A stretch of DNA of 64,000 nt, from the NCBI RefSeq assembly GCF_026341275.1, contig NZ_JAIFZO010000002.1:2209264-2273263 (forward strand). The letters are read 5' to 3'. A program made the position numbers and the translations under genes. A model generated the notes under the pieces. That model saw nothing but the letters and a program-made list of their open reading frames with translations. It did not search any database and had not been told where the DNA came from. This document shows, piece after piece, positions 50,095 through 58,970 of this stretch (within the stretch, counting starts at the first letter, position 1; each line of letters opens with the position of its first letter). The DNA is from Streptomyces ortus (GTDB taxonomy: Bacteria; Actinomycetota; Actinomycetes; Streptomycetales; Streptomycetaceae).

Positions 50095-52317
50095 GTGGCG
50101 ACAGCGGAGCCGACACATGCCGACGACGCCGAGCCGGGCCGAGGGGCCGGCCCGCGAATAAGCGTGCGTACACGGCACGCCGAGAACCCCGACGTCGCGG
50201 CCGGAACACCGCCCGACGCGAACGGGACCCCGCCGGACCCGACCGGAACCTCACCGGATACGACCGGGAGCCCCGACCCCGACCGGGACGGCGACTCCGG
50301 GCATGACCGCGCCTCCGGGCGGGCCGGTGACTCCGGCCAGGAGGACGACTCCGCCCCGGGCACCGCTTCAGGCCCGGACACGGCGACTGGACCGGCCCGT
50401 GCCGCCGAGCCGCTCCCCGAAGCCGAAGCCGAAGCCGAAGCCGTACCGGCCCCGGCCCCGGCCCCGGCCCCGGAGCCGGCTCCAGGCCTCCCGCCGAGCG
50501 CCGAGACCAAGCAGGCCCCCCCCCTCGTGCCGGCCCCCACCCCCACCGCCGCCCCGAAGGTGGCCCCCGGCGTCCGCGAAAGCACCCGGCTGCACCGCTT
50601 CCTCCGGCACCCCGCGGTCCTCGCGACCGCCCTCTCCGGTGTCCTGCACATCATCTGGTTCTTCACGTTCGCGAACAGTGGGGGCGACCTCGCGGCGCAG
50701 GACGCGTGGGCGGAGTTCGTGGGGCGCAACCCCGGCTCCGCGTACAACCTCGCCTGGTACGGCGGCATGCACCCGGTGTCGTACAGCGTGGTGTCCCCGT
50801 ACCTGATGGCCGTGCTCGGTGTGCGGACGACGATGATGATCGCGGGCACGCTCTCCGCCGGACTGCTCATGCTGGTGCTCATGCGCAGCCGGGCCGTCCG
50901 CAACCCCGTGGCCGCGGCAGCCGCCGGAGTGTTCGCGCTCCTGTGCAACGCGATCTCGGGCCGCGTGACCTTCGGCCTCGGCATGGTCTTCGCGCTCGGC
51001 GCCGCCGCCGTCGTCTTCTGCTGGCCGTACCGCTGGCGCTACAAGCGCTGGGCCAAGGCCCTGTGCGCCGCCCCCCTCGCCGCGGCGGCGACCGCCGCGT
51101 CCCCGGTGGCGGGCCTCTTCGTCGGCTTCGTCGCCGTCGCGCTGTTCCTGCAGAAACGCCGTCCGGGCGCGTGGGCGCTGGGCCTCGCGCCCGCCGCGGT
51201 CGTGGGCGTCTCGGCCTGGATGTTCCCGTTCTCCGGTACGCAGCCGATGATGTTCGGCTCGGTCCTGCTGCCGTTCGCCTCCGCGGCCTGCGCCTTCCTC
51301 CTCGTCCCCAAGGAGTGGAAGACGGTCCGGATCACGTCGGCGGTGTACGGCCTGGCCGTCGTCCTCGTCTGGCTGATCAGCTCGCAGATCGGCTCCAACA
51401 TCAGCCGGCTGCCGATGCTGCTGGGCGGGGTCACGCTGATCGCCGCGCTGCCCTTCACGGTGCCGCGCTCACGCAAGTGGTACGCGATCCTGCTGGCCTT
51501 CGTGACGGTGAACGGCTGGATCGCCTTCAAGGCCGTCGACGACATCGTGCACACCACGCCCGCCGCGTCCTGGGCCCGCGAGCTGGCCCCCCTCGTCAAC
51601 CAGCTCCAGGTGGCCGGCGCCGAGAAGGGCCGCGTCGAGGTCGTACCGGCGCGCTCCCACCGTGAGGCGTCCGCCCTCGCCCCGTACGTGAACCTCGCCC
51701 GCGGCTGGAACCGGCAGGCGGACATGGAGCGCAACCCCCTCTTCTACGACGACACCCTCAACTCCGCGAACTACCACGAGTGGCTGCAGCGCTGGGCCGT
51801 CCACTACGTCGTCGTCCCCAAGGGCGAGCCCGACGGCGACGGCGGCGAACGCGAGCGCGAACTGGTCCAGCGCGGGATGCCGTACCTGAAGCAGGTCTGG
51901 GGCGACGCCAACTGGCAGCTCTTCCGGGTCACCGACCCCAAGCCGATGGCCGACCCGCCCGCCGTCGTCGACCGTGCCGAGCAGGGCGAGCTGACCCTGG
52001 AGGTTAAGCGGGCGGGACGCGTGCTCATCCGGATCCCGTACTCGCCGTGGCTCGGGCTCGTCGACGCGGAGGGCAAGAGCCTGCAGCCCCCGCAGGAGAC
52101 CGAGGAGTCCAAGCGGCGGGAGGACGGGGCGCCGAAGACGTACGACAACGTCAACGGCTGCCTGATGGAGACGGAGGAGGACGCCCAGGGCGACCAGTGG
52201 ACGGAACTGCTCGCGCCCAGGGCCGGCACGTACCGTCTGGCGGCGCCCTATCAGCTGCCCCGGGGCACGGGCTGCCCCGAGGAGCTGCGGGAAGAGGTCC
52301 GCGGCAGCGAGGAGTAG
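50095..52317 (+). CDS. large integral membrane protein, glycosyltransferase-like
   Basis: A 740-residue protein: about 165 N-terminal residues are Asp/Pro/Gly/Glu-rich and disordered (including EAEAEAEAVPAPAPAPAPEP). Eleven or so membrane helices follow (VLATALSGVLHIIWFF through YAILLAFVTVNGWIAF), then a long extracellular C-terminal domain from about residue 490 with ASALAPYVNLARGWNRQADMERNPLFYDD. Topology resembles GT-C glycosyltransferases or MFS-like membrane proteins; catalytic Asp residues are not obvious. The N-terminus resembles that of the preceding carboxypeptidase. Confidence 0.8.
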   Translation: MATAEPTHADDAEPGRGAGPRISVRTRHAENPDVAAGTPPDANGTPPDPTGTSPDTTGSPDPDRDGDSGHDRASGRAGDSGQEDDSAPGTASGPDTATGPARAAEPLPEAEAEAEAVPAPAPAPAPEPAPGLPPSAETKQAPPLVPAPTPTAAPKVAPGVRESTRLHRFLRHPAVLATALSGVLHIIWFFTFANSGGDLAAQDAWAEFVGRNPGSAYNLAWYGGMHPVSYSVVSPYLMAVLGVRTTMMIAGTLSAGLLMLVLMRSRAVRNPVAAAAAGVFALLCNAISGRVTFGLGMVFALGAAAVVFCWPYRWRYKRWAKALCAAPLAAAATAASPVAGLFVGFVAVALFLQKRRPGAWALGLAPAAVVGVSAWMFPFSGTQPMMFGSVLLPFASAACAFLLVPKEWKTVRITSAVYGLAVVLVWLISSQIGSNISRLPMLLGGVTLIAALPFTVPRSRKWYAILLAFVTVNGWIAFKAVDDIVHTTPAASWARELAPLVNQLQVAGAEKGRVEVVPARSHREASALAPYVNLARGWNRQADMERNPLFYDDTLNSANYHEWLQRWAVHYVVVPKGEPDGDGGERERELVQRGMPYLKQVWGDANWQLFRVTDPKPMADPPAVVDRAEQGELTLEVKRAGRVLIRIPYSPWLGLVDAEGKSLQPPQETEESKRREDGAPKTYDNVNGCLMETEEDAQGDQWTELLAPRAGTYRLAAPYQLPRGTGCPEELREEVRGSEE

Positions 52318-52358
52318 CGCGCCGCCGGGGCGCCGAGGAGGACGGGTGGGCGCCGGGC

Positions 52359-52886
52359 TCAGCCGAGGTGGGCCTCGACCGCGGCGACGACCTCGGCGGA
52401 CTCCGGTTCGGTCTGCGGCGAGAAGCGCGCGACGACCGTGCCGTCCCGGCCGATCAGGAACTTCTCGAAGTTCCAGCGGATGTCGCCGCTGTGCCCCTCG
52501 CCGTCGGCGAAGCCGGTGAGGCGTTCGTAGAGGGTGTGGCGGGCGTCCCCGTTCACGTCGACCTTCTCGGTCATCGGGAAGGTCACGCCGTACGTCGCCG
52601 AGCAGAACTCCGCGATCTCCTCGGACGAGCCGGGCTCCTGGCCCATGAACTGGTTGCACGGCACCCCGAGCACGGTGAAGCCCTGCGCCGCGTACCGCTC
52701 GTGCAGCCGCTCCAGGCCCGCGTACTGCGGGGTGAGCCCGCACTTGGACGCCACGTTGACGACGAGCACGGCCCGGCCCTTGTACTGGCCGAGGTCCGCG
52801 GAACCGCCCTGCAGCGCATCGATGTCGACGTCGAGAGCGGAGGCGCCGGAGGCGGCGGGGGAGACGGAGGCGTTGTCAGTAGTCAT
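52359..52886 (-). CDS. glutathione peroxidase-family thiol peroxidase
   Basis: A 175-residue protein with VASKCGLTPQYAGLERL (peroxidatic Cys at about 49), VLGVPCNQFMGQEPGSSEEI (Gln and second Cys) and WNFEKFLIGRDG (Trp-Asn). The cysteine-type family usually works with thioredoxin in bacteria, reducing hydroperoxides. Its start ATG at 52886 is directly preceded by a hairpin containing a -10-like TAGCAT. Confidence 0.93.
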   Translation of the reverse strand: MTTDNASVSPAASGASALDVDIDALQGGSADLGQYKGRAVLVVNVASKCGLTPQYAGLERLHERYAAQGFTVLGVPCNQFMGQEPGSSEEIAEFCSATYGVTFPMTEKVDVNGDARHTLYERLTGFADGEGHSGDIRWNFEKFLIGRDGTVVARFSPQTEPESAEVVAAVEAHLG

Positions 52887-52907
52887 GACCGGATGCTAGC
52901 TCCGGTC
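52887..52907 (-). promoter_or_regulatory. hairpin and leaderless-type -10 before the peroxidase gene
   Basis: Arms GACCGGA and TCCGGTC surround TGCTAGC. On the minus strand TAGCAT ends 6 nt before the ATG, fitting a transcript that starts at the start codon. The palindrome overlapping the -10 could be an operator. Confidence 0.45.
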
Positions 52908-52942
52908 CGACGGAGCCGGATCGGCACCCTGCGCCCCGCGCG

Positions 52943-53971
52943 CTACGCCCCCGCCTCCTGCGCTCCGACGAGCACGTCGCCCTCGGCCGTCCGGTAGTAG
53001 AGGACCGACCGCCCCGAACGCCGCCGCTCCACCAGGTGGGCGTCGAGCAGCAGCCTCAGATGGCGGCCGACGGAGCCGAGCCCCTGCCCGGTGACGGCGA
53101 CCAGCTGGCTCGTACTCATGGGGGCCCCGAGCAGGACGAGCACGCGGGCCCGAGCGCCCCCGAGCAGCCGGGCGAGACTGCCCGGAACGGCGACGGACGA
53201 GGGCCCGCCCCCGCCGCCCGGCCGAGCCTGCGCCAGCACACCCGAGCAGGGGTACACGATCCCGTACCGGGGCGGCGTCGCGCCGGGGTGAGGGTGCTGC
53301 GGGGGCTCCTCCCACGACACCCATCCGTGTCGCTGCGGAGTCACCGGTACGAAGACGATGCGGGCGTCGGAGACGTCGTGCGGCGGGTACTCGTGCAGGT
53401 TGACCTGCAGCCGGTTCTCGCCGAGCCAGCGCATACCCGGCCGCATCGCCCCGAGCGCCGCCGCCCACCCCTCCTGGCTCAGCCGGGCGGTGCGGGCCAC
53501 GACATCCGCTTCGAGCACGCGTCGGCGCCGGTGCCAGTCGGGGCGTACCGCCTCGGTCCAGACATGGGTGAGCAGGTCGGCGGCGCGTTCGGGAAGGTCC
53601 TCGCGGTCCCGGAGGATCTCGGGAAGCGGACCGCGCAGAGCGACGGCGAGGTGGGCGCGGGCCGCCTCGGGGGAGGCCTCGCGCACCCGGGCGACCTCCG
53701 TGGCGAAGTCCTCGTCGCCGCGCGGGGTGGGCGTGAGGAAGTCGGCGATCCACTCGCGTCCGAACCCGGCCCGGACGAGGGCGGCGGTGACGGGATCGGC
53801 CGCCAAGTGCCGCTCGTAGCAGGACAGATGGGCGTTCAGCCAGGCCCGTTCGCCGGGATGCGCGGCGCCGCGGACGTGCAGAGCCTTCAGACAGGCGAAG
53901 GTCTCGGCGAGCGGTGAGAGCGCGAACCGGCTGCCGGCAAGGGTGTCGGCACTGACCTGCCACCAGCCCAC
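52943..53971 (-). CDS. ArsR-family winged-helix regulator with long N-terminal domain
   Basis: A 342-residue protein. The first 240 residues form a DUF5937-like domain (FACLKALHVRGAAHPGERAWL, FGREWIADFLTPTPRGDEDFATEV). The last 80 form a winged helix (LGAPMSTSQLVAVTGQGLGSVGRHLRLLLDAHLVERRRSGRSVLYYRT). Metal-binding cysteines typical of arsenic sensors are absent. It is divergent from an MFS exporter and likely represses it through the palindrome between them. It starts with GTG at 53971. Confidence 0.87.
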   Translation of the reverse strand: MGWWQVSADTLAGSRFALSPLAETFACLKALHVRGAAHPGERAWLNAHLSCYERHLAADPVTAALVRAGFGREWIADFLTPTPRGDEDFATEVARVREASPEAARAHLAVALRGPLPEILRDREDLPERAADLLTHVWTEAVRPDWHRRRRVLEADVVARTARLSQEGWAAALGAMRPGMRWLGENRLQVNLHEYPPHDVSDARIVFVPVTPQRHGWVSWEEPPQHPHPGATPPRYGIVYPCSGVLAQARPGGGGGPSSVAVPGSLARLLGGARARVLVLLGAPMSTSQLVAVTGQGLGSVGRHLRLLLDAHLVERRRSGRSVLYYRTAEGDVLVGAQEAGA

Positions 53972-54015
53972 GTCTTCCCCTCTCTTCCCGTGTCGTGTCG
54001 CGTCGCGTCGTCACG

Positions 54016-54041
54016 ATTGTTTCGCACAGACGCGAAACAAT
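54016..54041. promoter_or_regulatory. 26-bp palindromic operator between regulator and exporter
   Basis: Arms ATTGTTTCGC (54016-54025) and GCGAAACAAT (54032-54041) are perfect inverted repeats around a 6-nt spacer, in an AT-rich patch 44 nt from the regulator start and 36 nt from the exporter start. This is the expected layout of a dimer-binding operator controlling both genes. Confidence 0.8.
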
Positions 54042-54077
54042 AACGGTCGCTTCGACGAGGATCCGAGACTCCGGCGC

Positions 54078-55307
54078 ATGCCCACGACATGCCGGTCCAC
54101 GACCTACCGCTCCCTCTTCCGCACCCCGGAATTCACCCCCCTCTTCCTGGCCTCCTCGGCGCAGGTGGCGGCGCAGACGATGAGCGGACTCGCGCTCGGC
54201 ACGCTGGTCTACCGGGCCACGGACTCACCCCTCCTGTCGGCCCTGAGCATGTTCGGGCCCTCGCTCGCCCAGGTCCTGGGCGCGACCACGCTCCTGTCGG
54301 CGGCCGACCGGCTCGCACCGCGCGCCACGATGACGGGCACGGCGCTCGCGTTCGCGGCGGGTACGGCGCTCCTGGCGCTCCCCGCCCCCCTCTGGACGGT
54401 CTTCGCGCTGGTCCTCACCCTCGGCCTGGTGGCCTCCCTCGGCGGCGGTGTCCGCTGGGGCCTGCTGAACGAGATCCTGCCCAAGGACGCGTACATCGTG
54501 GGCCGTTCGGTCTTCAACATGGCGAACGGGATCACCCAGATCACGGGGTACGCCACCGGAGGCGTCCTGATCACGCTCCTGTCCCCGCGCGGCACCCTGC
54601 TCACGGCGGCGGCCCTGTACGCGACGGCCGCGCTGATCGCCCGCTGTGCCCTGACTGCCCGCCCGCCGAGAGCGAAGGGCCGCCCGTCGATACGCGCCAC
54701 CTGGCACACGAACAGGACCCTGCTCTCCCCGTCCCCCCGCCGCCACCTCTACCTGGCCCTGTGGATTCCCAACGGCCTGATCGTCGGCTGCGAGTCCCTC
54801 TACGTCCCGTACGCCCCCGAGCACGCGGGTCTGCTCTTCGCGTGCGCGGCGCTGGGCATGCTGGCCGGGGACGTGGCGGTGGCCCGTCTCGCCGGACCGG
54901 CCCTGCGCGCCCGCCTCGGCGTACCCCTGCTCCTGCTGCTGGCGGCCCCGTATCTCCTCTTCGTCCTGCACCCGCGCCCGTCCCTGGCCGCGGCGCTCGC
55001 CGCGCTGGCCTCCATCGGCTTCGGCGCGAGCCTTCTGCAGCAGGAACACCTCATGGCTGTCACACCGCCCGAACTGGCGGGCCACGCCCTGGGGTTGCAC
55101 TCGGCGGGGATGCTGGCGATGCAGGGTGTGGGCGCGGCGCTGGCGGGTTCGCTGGCCCAGCTGACGTCACCGGCGACGGCGATGACGATCACGGCGGCGA
55201 CCTCGATCACGGTCACGCTGACGCTGGCGCGGGGCTTGGCCTCCGCCCCCGTACGACCGCCGTCGGTATCGCCTGTAGGCGCGCCTATCGGGCGACGAAC
55301 TGGGTGA
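54078..55307 (+). CDS. MFS transporter
   Basis: A 409-residue membrane protein with about 11-12 helices, of the major facilitator superfamily. The usual first-loop motif is degenerate (ADRLAPRATMTG), but the topology, GLLNEILPKDAYIVGRSVFNMANGITQITGYATGG segment and neighbours fit. The divergent ArsR-type regulator suggests a drug or metabolite exporter. The ATG at 54078 lacks a close ribosome site. The stop overlaps the convergent PH-domain gene by 23 nt. Confidence 0.87.
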   Translation: MPTTCRSTTYRSLFRTPEFTPLFLASSAQVAAQTMSGLALGTLVYRATDSPLLSALSMFGPSLAQVLGATTLLSAADRLAPRATMTGTALAFAAGTALLALPAPLWTVFALVLTLGLVASLGGGVRWGLLNEILPKDAYIVGRSVFNMANGITQITGYATGGVLITLLSPRGTLLTAAALYATAALIARCALTARPPRAKGRPSIRATWHTNRTLLSPSPRRHLYLALWIPNGLIVGCESLYVPYAPEHAGLLFACAALGMLAGDVAVARLAGPALRARLGVPLLLLLAAPYLLFVLHPRPSLAAALAALASIGFGASLLQQEHLMAVTPPELAGHALGLHSAGMLAMQGVGAALAGSLAQLTSPATAMTITAATSITVTLTLARGLASAPVRPPSVSPVGAPIGRRTG

Positions 55308-55650
55308 GGATCGCCTGGACCTCGTAGATGTCGACGCCCTTGGTGAAGGTCTTCTCGATGGGCGTGGGCGTGCCGGAGATCCAGATCTTCAGTTCGGCGT
55401 CGAGGTCGAAGGTCCCGGCGGTCTCGACGGCGAAGTGCGTGATGCTGCGGTACGGAACGGAGTGGTACTCCGTCTTCTTGCCCGTGATGCCCTGCTTGTC
55501 GACCAGGATGAGACGGCGGTCGGTGAAGAGGATGGTGTCGCGGATCAACTGGAAGGCGGCGTAGACCTGCTCGTTCTGCCCGAGCAGGCGCGCGTAGTCG
55601 TTCTGGGCCTTCGCCGGATCGACGGTGTGCGCGTTTCCGAACAGCGCCAT
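55285..55650 (-). CDS. PH domain-containing protein (bacterial PH)
   Basis: A 121-residue cytoplasmic protein with the bacterial PH-like (DUF1696/YokE) pattern: NDYARLLGQNEQVYAAFQLIRDTILFTDRRLILVDKQGITGKKTEYHSVPYRSITHFAVETAGTFDLDAELKIWI. Function is unknown. It begins at ATG 55650. It is divergent from the VOC gene. Confidence 0.9.
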   Translation of the reverse strand: MALFGNAHTVDPAKAQNDYARLLGQNEQVYAAFQLIRDTILFTDRRLILVDKQGITGKKTEYHSVPYRSITHFAVETAGTFDLDAELKIWISGTPTPIEKTFTKGVDIYEVQAILTQFVAR

Positions 55651-55858
55651 GACAGCCCCCATGGGATAAGTGAAGTCGGGATGTGTGAAGTGCCAGGATC
55701 CTCGCACCGGGATCCATGGGGAGCAATGCCTGGTTTCCGGCGTGCGAACGGATGTCGAGAACGCGACCCCGGCTCCGTCCCAGGTATGCGAGCGGCCACC
55801 GCCGGCCGCACGAGAAGTCCGAGAAGCGCAAGAAGTATGAGCAGAAGGAGAGACGGGC

Positions 55859-56299
55859 ATGGCAATTCAGCGGATGGACAACGTCGGCATCGTCGTCGAG
55901 GACTTGGATGCCGCCATCGCGTACTTCGTGGAACTCGGTATGGAGCTGGAGGGCAGGGCGCGGGTCGAGGGCCCCGTCGCCGACCAGTGCACCGGACTCG
56001 ACGGAGTCAGCTGCGACATCGCGATGGTCCGGACCCCGGACGGCCACAGCCGGCTGGAACTGGCGAAGTACCGCAGCCCGGCGGCGGTCGGCGCCGGCCC
56101 GCGCAACCAGCCGCACAACATCCTGGGCACGCACCGCGTCATGTTCGCCGTCGACGACATCAAGGACACGGTCGCCCGCCTGCGCCCGCACGGCGCCGAA
56201 CTCCTCGGCGAGATCGCCCGCTTCGAGGACAGCTACCTGCTCTGCTACGTCCGCGGCCCGGAGGGCATCATCGTCGGCCTGGCGGAGCAACTGAGCTGA
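55859..56299 (+). CDS. VOC family protein (glyoxalase/epimerase fold)
   Basis: A 146-residue protein with paired beta-alpha-beta-beta-beta units: VGIVVEDLDAAIAYFVELGMELEGR at the N-terminus and RVMFAVDDIKDTVARLRPHGAELLGEI with YVRGPEGIIVGLAEQL at the C-terminus. It has the length of a single-domain glyoxalase, dioxygenase or methylmalonyl-CoA epimerase. Metal ligands cannot be fixed with certainty. No operon partner. Confidence 0.87.
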   Translation: MAIQRMDNVGIVVEDLDAAIAYFVELGMELEGRARVEGPVADQCTGLDGVSCDIAMVRTPDGHSRLELAKYRSPAAVGAGPRNQPHNILGTHRVMFAVDDIKDTVARLRPHGAELLGEIARFEDSYLLCYVRGPEGIIVGLAEQLS

Positions 56300-56364
56300 G
56301 AGGGATCGCGTCAGGACAGCGTCCGTACCGGCGGTCCGCGCGGGAGCAGAGACGTGCGCCCGGC

Positions 56365-57789
56365 TCAGTCGAGCAGCGACTCCCCGAACCGTGACCCGCT
56401 CGCGAGGCCGAAGTCGGCGGAGCTGAGGGACGCGGAACCGGTACCGGTGAGGCCCGACGCGGTGCCCGGCAGGGTCCACAGGCCCCCGCTGCGGTCGTTC
56501 TCGAAGGAGGCGGTCACCGCCATGTCGGCCTTGCCGTTGTTGTCGTAGTCGGCGAGCCGGACCTGGGCACCGAAGAGGTCGTTGGTCTCGGCGGCACCCG
56601 GAACGCCGGCGGTGTCCTGGGAGATGCGTACGACGCCGGACTGCGAGACACCGGAGGCGGAGCCGCGGAACACCGTCACGTCGCCGGCGTTCTCCAGGTC
56701 GCCGAGCCATTCGCCGTTGGCGCCGACGACCAGTTCGGCCTTGCCGTCGCCGGTGATGTCGCCGATCGCCACCGAGGCTCCCCAGCCGTCGCCGTCCTCG
56801 TTGGCGCCGGGAACACCGGTGCTGTCCTGGTGCAGGGTCACCGGGTCGCCGAACCCCGTCAGGCCGCCGTACCGGACGGTCACGTAACCGGCGCCGTCGC
56901 TGGGGTCGGCGATGGAGAACGTCTCGGGCCAGGTGAGGGAGGTGGCCAGGTCGTCGAAGCCGTCGCCGTTGAGGTCGCCGAGGGCGACGGCGGTGTCGCC
57001 GTTCTCGACCCGCTGTATCCGGTTCGGACGGCCTTCCTGGCCGGTGTAGACGTCGGTGCCCGGGCGTCCGGTGCCGGGGTCGCCGGTCACGGCAAGGTCG
57101 TCCTTGCCGTCTCCGTTCACATCGCCCACGGCCGCTTCCCAGTTGAGGAGCGGGGCGCCCGGGACCGTCAGGGTGTAGGCGGAGGCCGGCTGGGTCGTCC
57201 GGGAGGAGCCGCCCTTGTAGACGACGACCGCGTTCGGCTCGATGACGGCGAGGTCAGCGGCGCTGTCACCGGTGAAGTCCCCCACGGCCACATCCAGACC
57301 GTGCCCCTGCCACTGGTGCGGGTTGTCCACGGTGGTCGTGGTGCTGGTGGTGAACGGCTCGGCGCCACCCCAGAGGATGGTCACGCTGCCCTGGCCCTCG
57401 TACTCGCCGACGTCCTCCCCGTCGGCGCCCACGACCAGGTCCGCGTACCCGTCCGAGTCCAGATCCCCACCGGCGATCGAGATCCCGAAGTTGTCGCTGT
57501 CCTCCGGCGTGCCCGGCACCCCCGCGGAACTCTGGGTGAGCTCGACCTTCCGCGTGGTCAGCCCGGCGGCGGACCCGAAGGACACGACCACGGCACCCGC
57601 GGCCTCAGCACCGTTCACGGACTTGTACGGCGCGCCGATCGCAAGATCCCGGTGCCCGTCACCGTTGAAGTCGTCGGCGTACTTGGCGGGAGCGGCAGCC
57701 GCCGGCCCCGCGCCGGTCACGGTGATCAGCCCACCGGCCAACGCGGTCACGGCCGCAACGGCGACAACGGTACGGAAGGGCATGGGCAT
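56365..57789 (-). CDS. secreted FG-GAP/integrin-alpha-like repeat protein
   Basis: A 474-residue exported protein with a Sec signal (RTVVAVAAVTALAGGLITVTGAGPAAAA) and at least seven FG-GAP repeats, each with a calcium-type loop (DFNGDGHRDLAIGAP, DLDSDGYADLVVGADG, DVNGDGKDDLAVTG, DITGDGKAELVVGANG). The repeats would form a seven-bladed beta-propeller. Role outside the cell is unknown. The start at 57789 has a strong AGGAGGAAAT site. Confidence 0.92.
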   Translation of the reverse strand: MPMPFRTVVAVAAVTALAGGLITVTGAGPAAAAPAKYADDFNGDGHRDLAIGAPYKSVNGAEAAGAVVVSFGSAAGLTTRKVELTQSSAGVPGTPEDSDNFGISIAGGDLDSDGYADLVVGADGEDVGEYEGQGSVTILWGGAEPFTTSTTTTVDNPHQWQGHGLDVAVGDFTGDSAADLAVIEPNAVVVYKGGSSRTTQPASAYTLTVPGAPLLNWEAAVGDVNGDGKDDLAVTGDPGTGRPGTDVYTGQEGRPNRIQRVENGDTAVALGDLNGDGFDDLATSLTWPETFSIADPSDGAGYVTVRYGGLTGFGDPVTLHQDSTGVPGANEDGDGWGASVAIGDITGDGKAELVVGANGEWLGDLENAGDVTVFRGSASGVSQSGVVRISQDTAGVPGAAETNDLFGAQVRLADYDNNGKADMAVTASFENDRSGGLWTLPGTASGLTGTGSASLSSADFGLASGSRFGESLLD

Positions 57790-57910
57790 AGAGATTTCCT
57801 CCTGAAAGGCTGAAAGGGAGAAGGGCTGAAAGGGAGAAGGGCTGGGGGACGCGCATCATCGACGACTCGGCGGGACTGGATGGGTCGGCGGTCGACGTCG
57901 TACCGTCCTG

Positions 57911-58264
57911 TCAGGCGCCCGAGCCGTCGGTGGTCGGCTTGTCCGACACCTCACCCAGCTGCGGCTCGGGACAGCTCTCCGTTGTCATCGTGCCGCGGCC
58001 CACGAAGAGGCCGAACTTGGTGGCGCCCTTCTCGGACCGATACGCGGCGGCGAACTCGTCCTCGTACTCGCCGACCGACTCTTGGAACACGGTGTAGCCG
58101 GAGACCTCGGTGACGTGGACGAGTTCCGGCGCGACACCCCACTCGCGCGCGACGGCATCGAGGTCGGCGCTGTCGGCGGCCGTTCCGTCGTTCTTGTCGG
58201 GGCCGCATCCTGCGAGCAGAACTGACAACAGGAGAAGGGGAAGCAGCACACGCGCGGGTCGCAT
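57911..58264 (-). CDS. small lipoprotein
   Basis: A 117-residue protein from ATG 58264 (MRPARVLLPLLLLSVLLAGC), with an exact lipobox LLAGC, so a lipid-anchored extracellular protein. The mature part has an acidic linker (KNDGTAADSADLD), then a compact domain (VSGYTVFQESVGEYEDEFAAAYRSEKGATKFGLFVGRGTM) with one Cys. No family recognised. An ATG at 58291 is possible. It lies downstream of nothing on its own strand. Confidence 0.8.
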   Translation of the reverse strand: MRPARVLLPLLLLSVLLAGCGPDKNDGTAADSADLDAVAREWGVAPELVHVTEVSGYTVFQESVGEYEDEFAAAYRSEKGATKFGLFVGRGTMTTESCPEPQLGEVSDKPTTDGSGA

Positions 58265-58970
58265 CACACGCACATCTTTCCGCATGAACATGCCGTAGGC
58301 GCAACCGCTTTACGGGCTCGCGCTCACGGCCCCTGCCCTTCTCGTGTCATGGGGATTCGTGGAGTCGAACCTGCGTCACCCGCACGTACGCCTCCTGCGT
58401 GTCGGCGGGCCGCGCCTCGGGGACGCGCGGACGAGGTGCTGGACGCCGGAGGCGTCCTCAAGGTGCTGAAGGAGGAGGTGGGGCGGGCACAGTATCCGGC
58501 GTTCTTCCGGGACACGGCGCGGCTGGAGGCCGCGGCTGTCGAGTGCTCCTACGACTCCTACGACTCCCACGCGGCCACGCGGTCACGCCGCCTTGCGGGC
58601 ACTGCGGGCACTGCGGGCACTGCGGTCCAAGCTGGACTTGAAGCCCTTGTCGGGGCTGAAGTACTGACGACCCATGACGGTCTGGGCCGACGCCTATGAC
58701 AGCGCCGATCCGTCCGACGCGTCCAAGGAGGCGTTGCAGGGAATGTGGCTGCTCGTCGGCGGCGCTGTGGTCACAGGCGGTGGCCTTCTCCCTCGACGTC
58801 CTGCCCCTCGACCGGGCCCCTGAGCCGACCCTTCTCCTCTCACTTCCCAGCAGGATGAGAACGACGGCAACGCACGAGGCACGGGCAAACCCTCGGGCTC
58901 GTAGGGCCGCGTGTGGCACATTGAGACCGCCGGACTTCGACCATGTTCCGATCCGGCAAGGGGGTTTGTG
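58265..58970. other. 706-nt gap with gene fragments and short repeats
   Basis: No intact gene. A stretch at about 58430-58530 reads DEVLDAGGVLKVLKEEVGRAQYPAFFRDTARLEA, protein-like but without clear ends. A short frame at 58674-58823 begins MTVWADAYDSADPSDASKEALQGMWLLVGGAVVTGGG. Nine-nucleotide tandem repeats of TACGACTCC (58550-58568) and GCGGGCACT (58595-58622) look like slippage. This is likely gene decay. Confidence 0.5.

Noticed and set aside
58350..58380. tRNA-like T-arm (GGTTCGACTCC on the minus strand)
   Set aside because: The flanking bases do not pair into a stem and no cloverleaf can be folded on either side.
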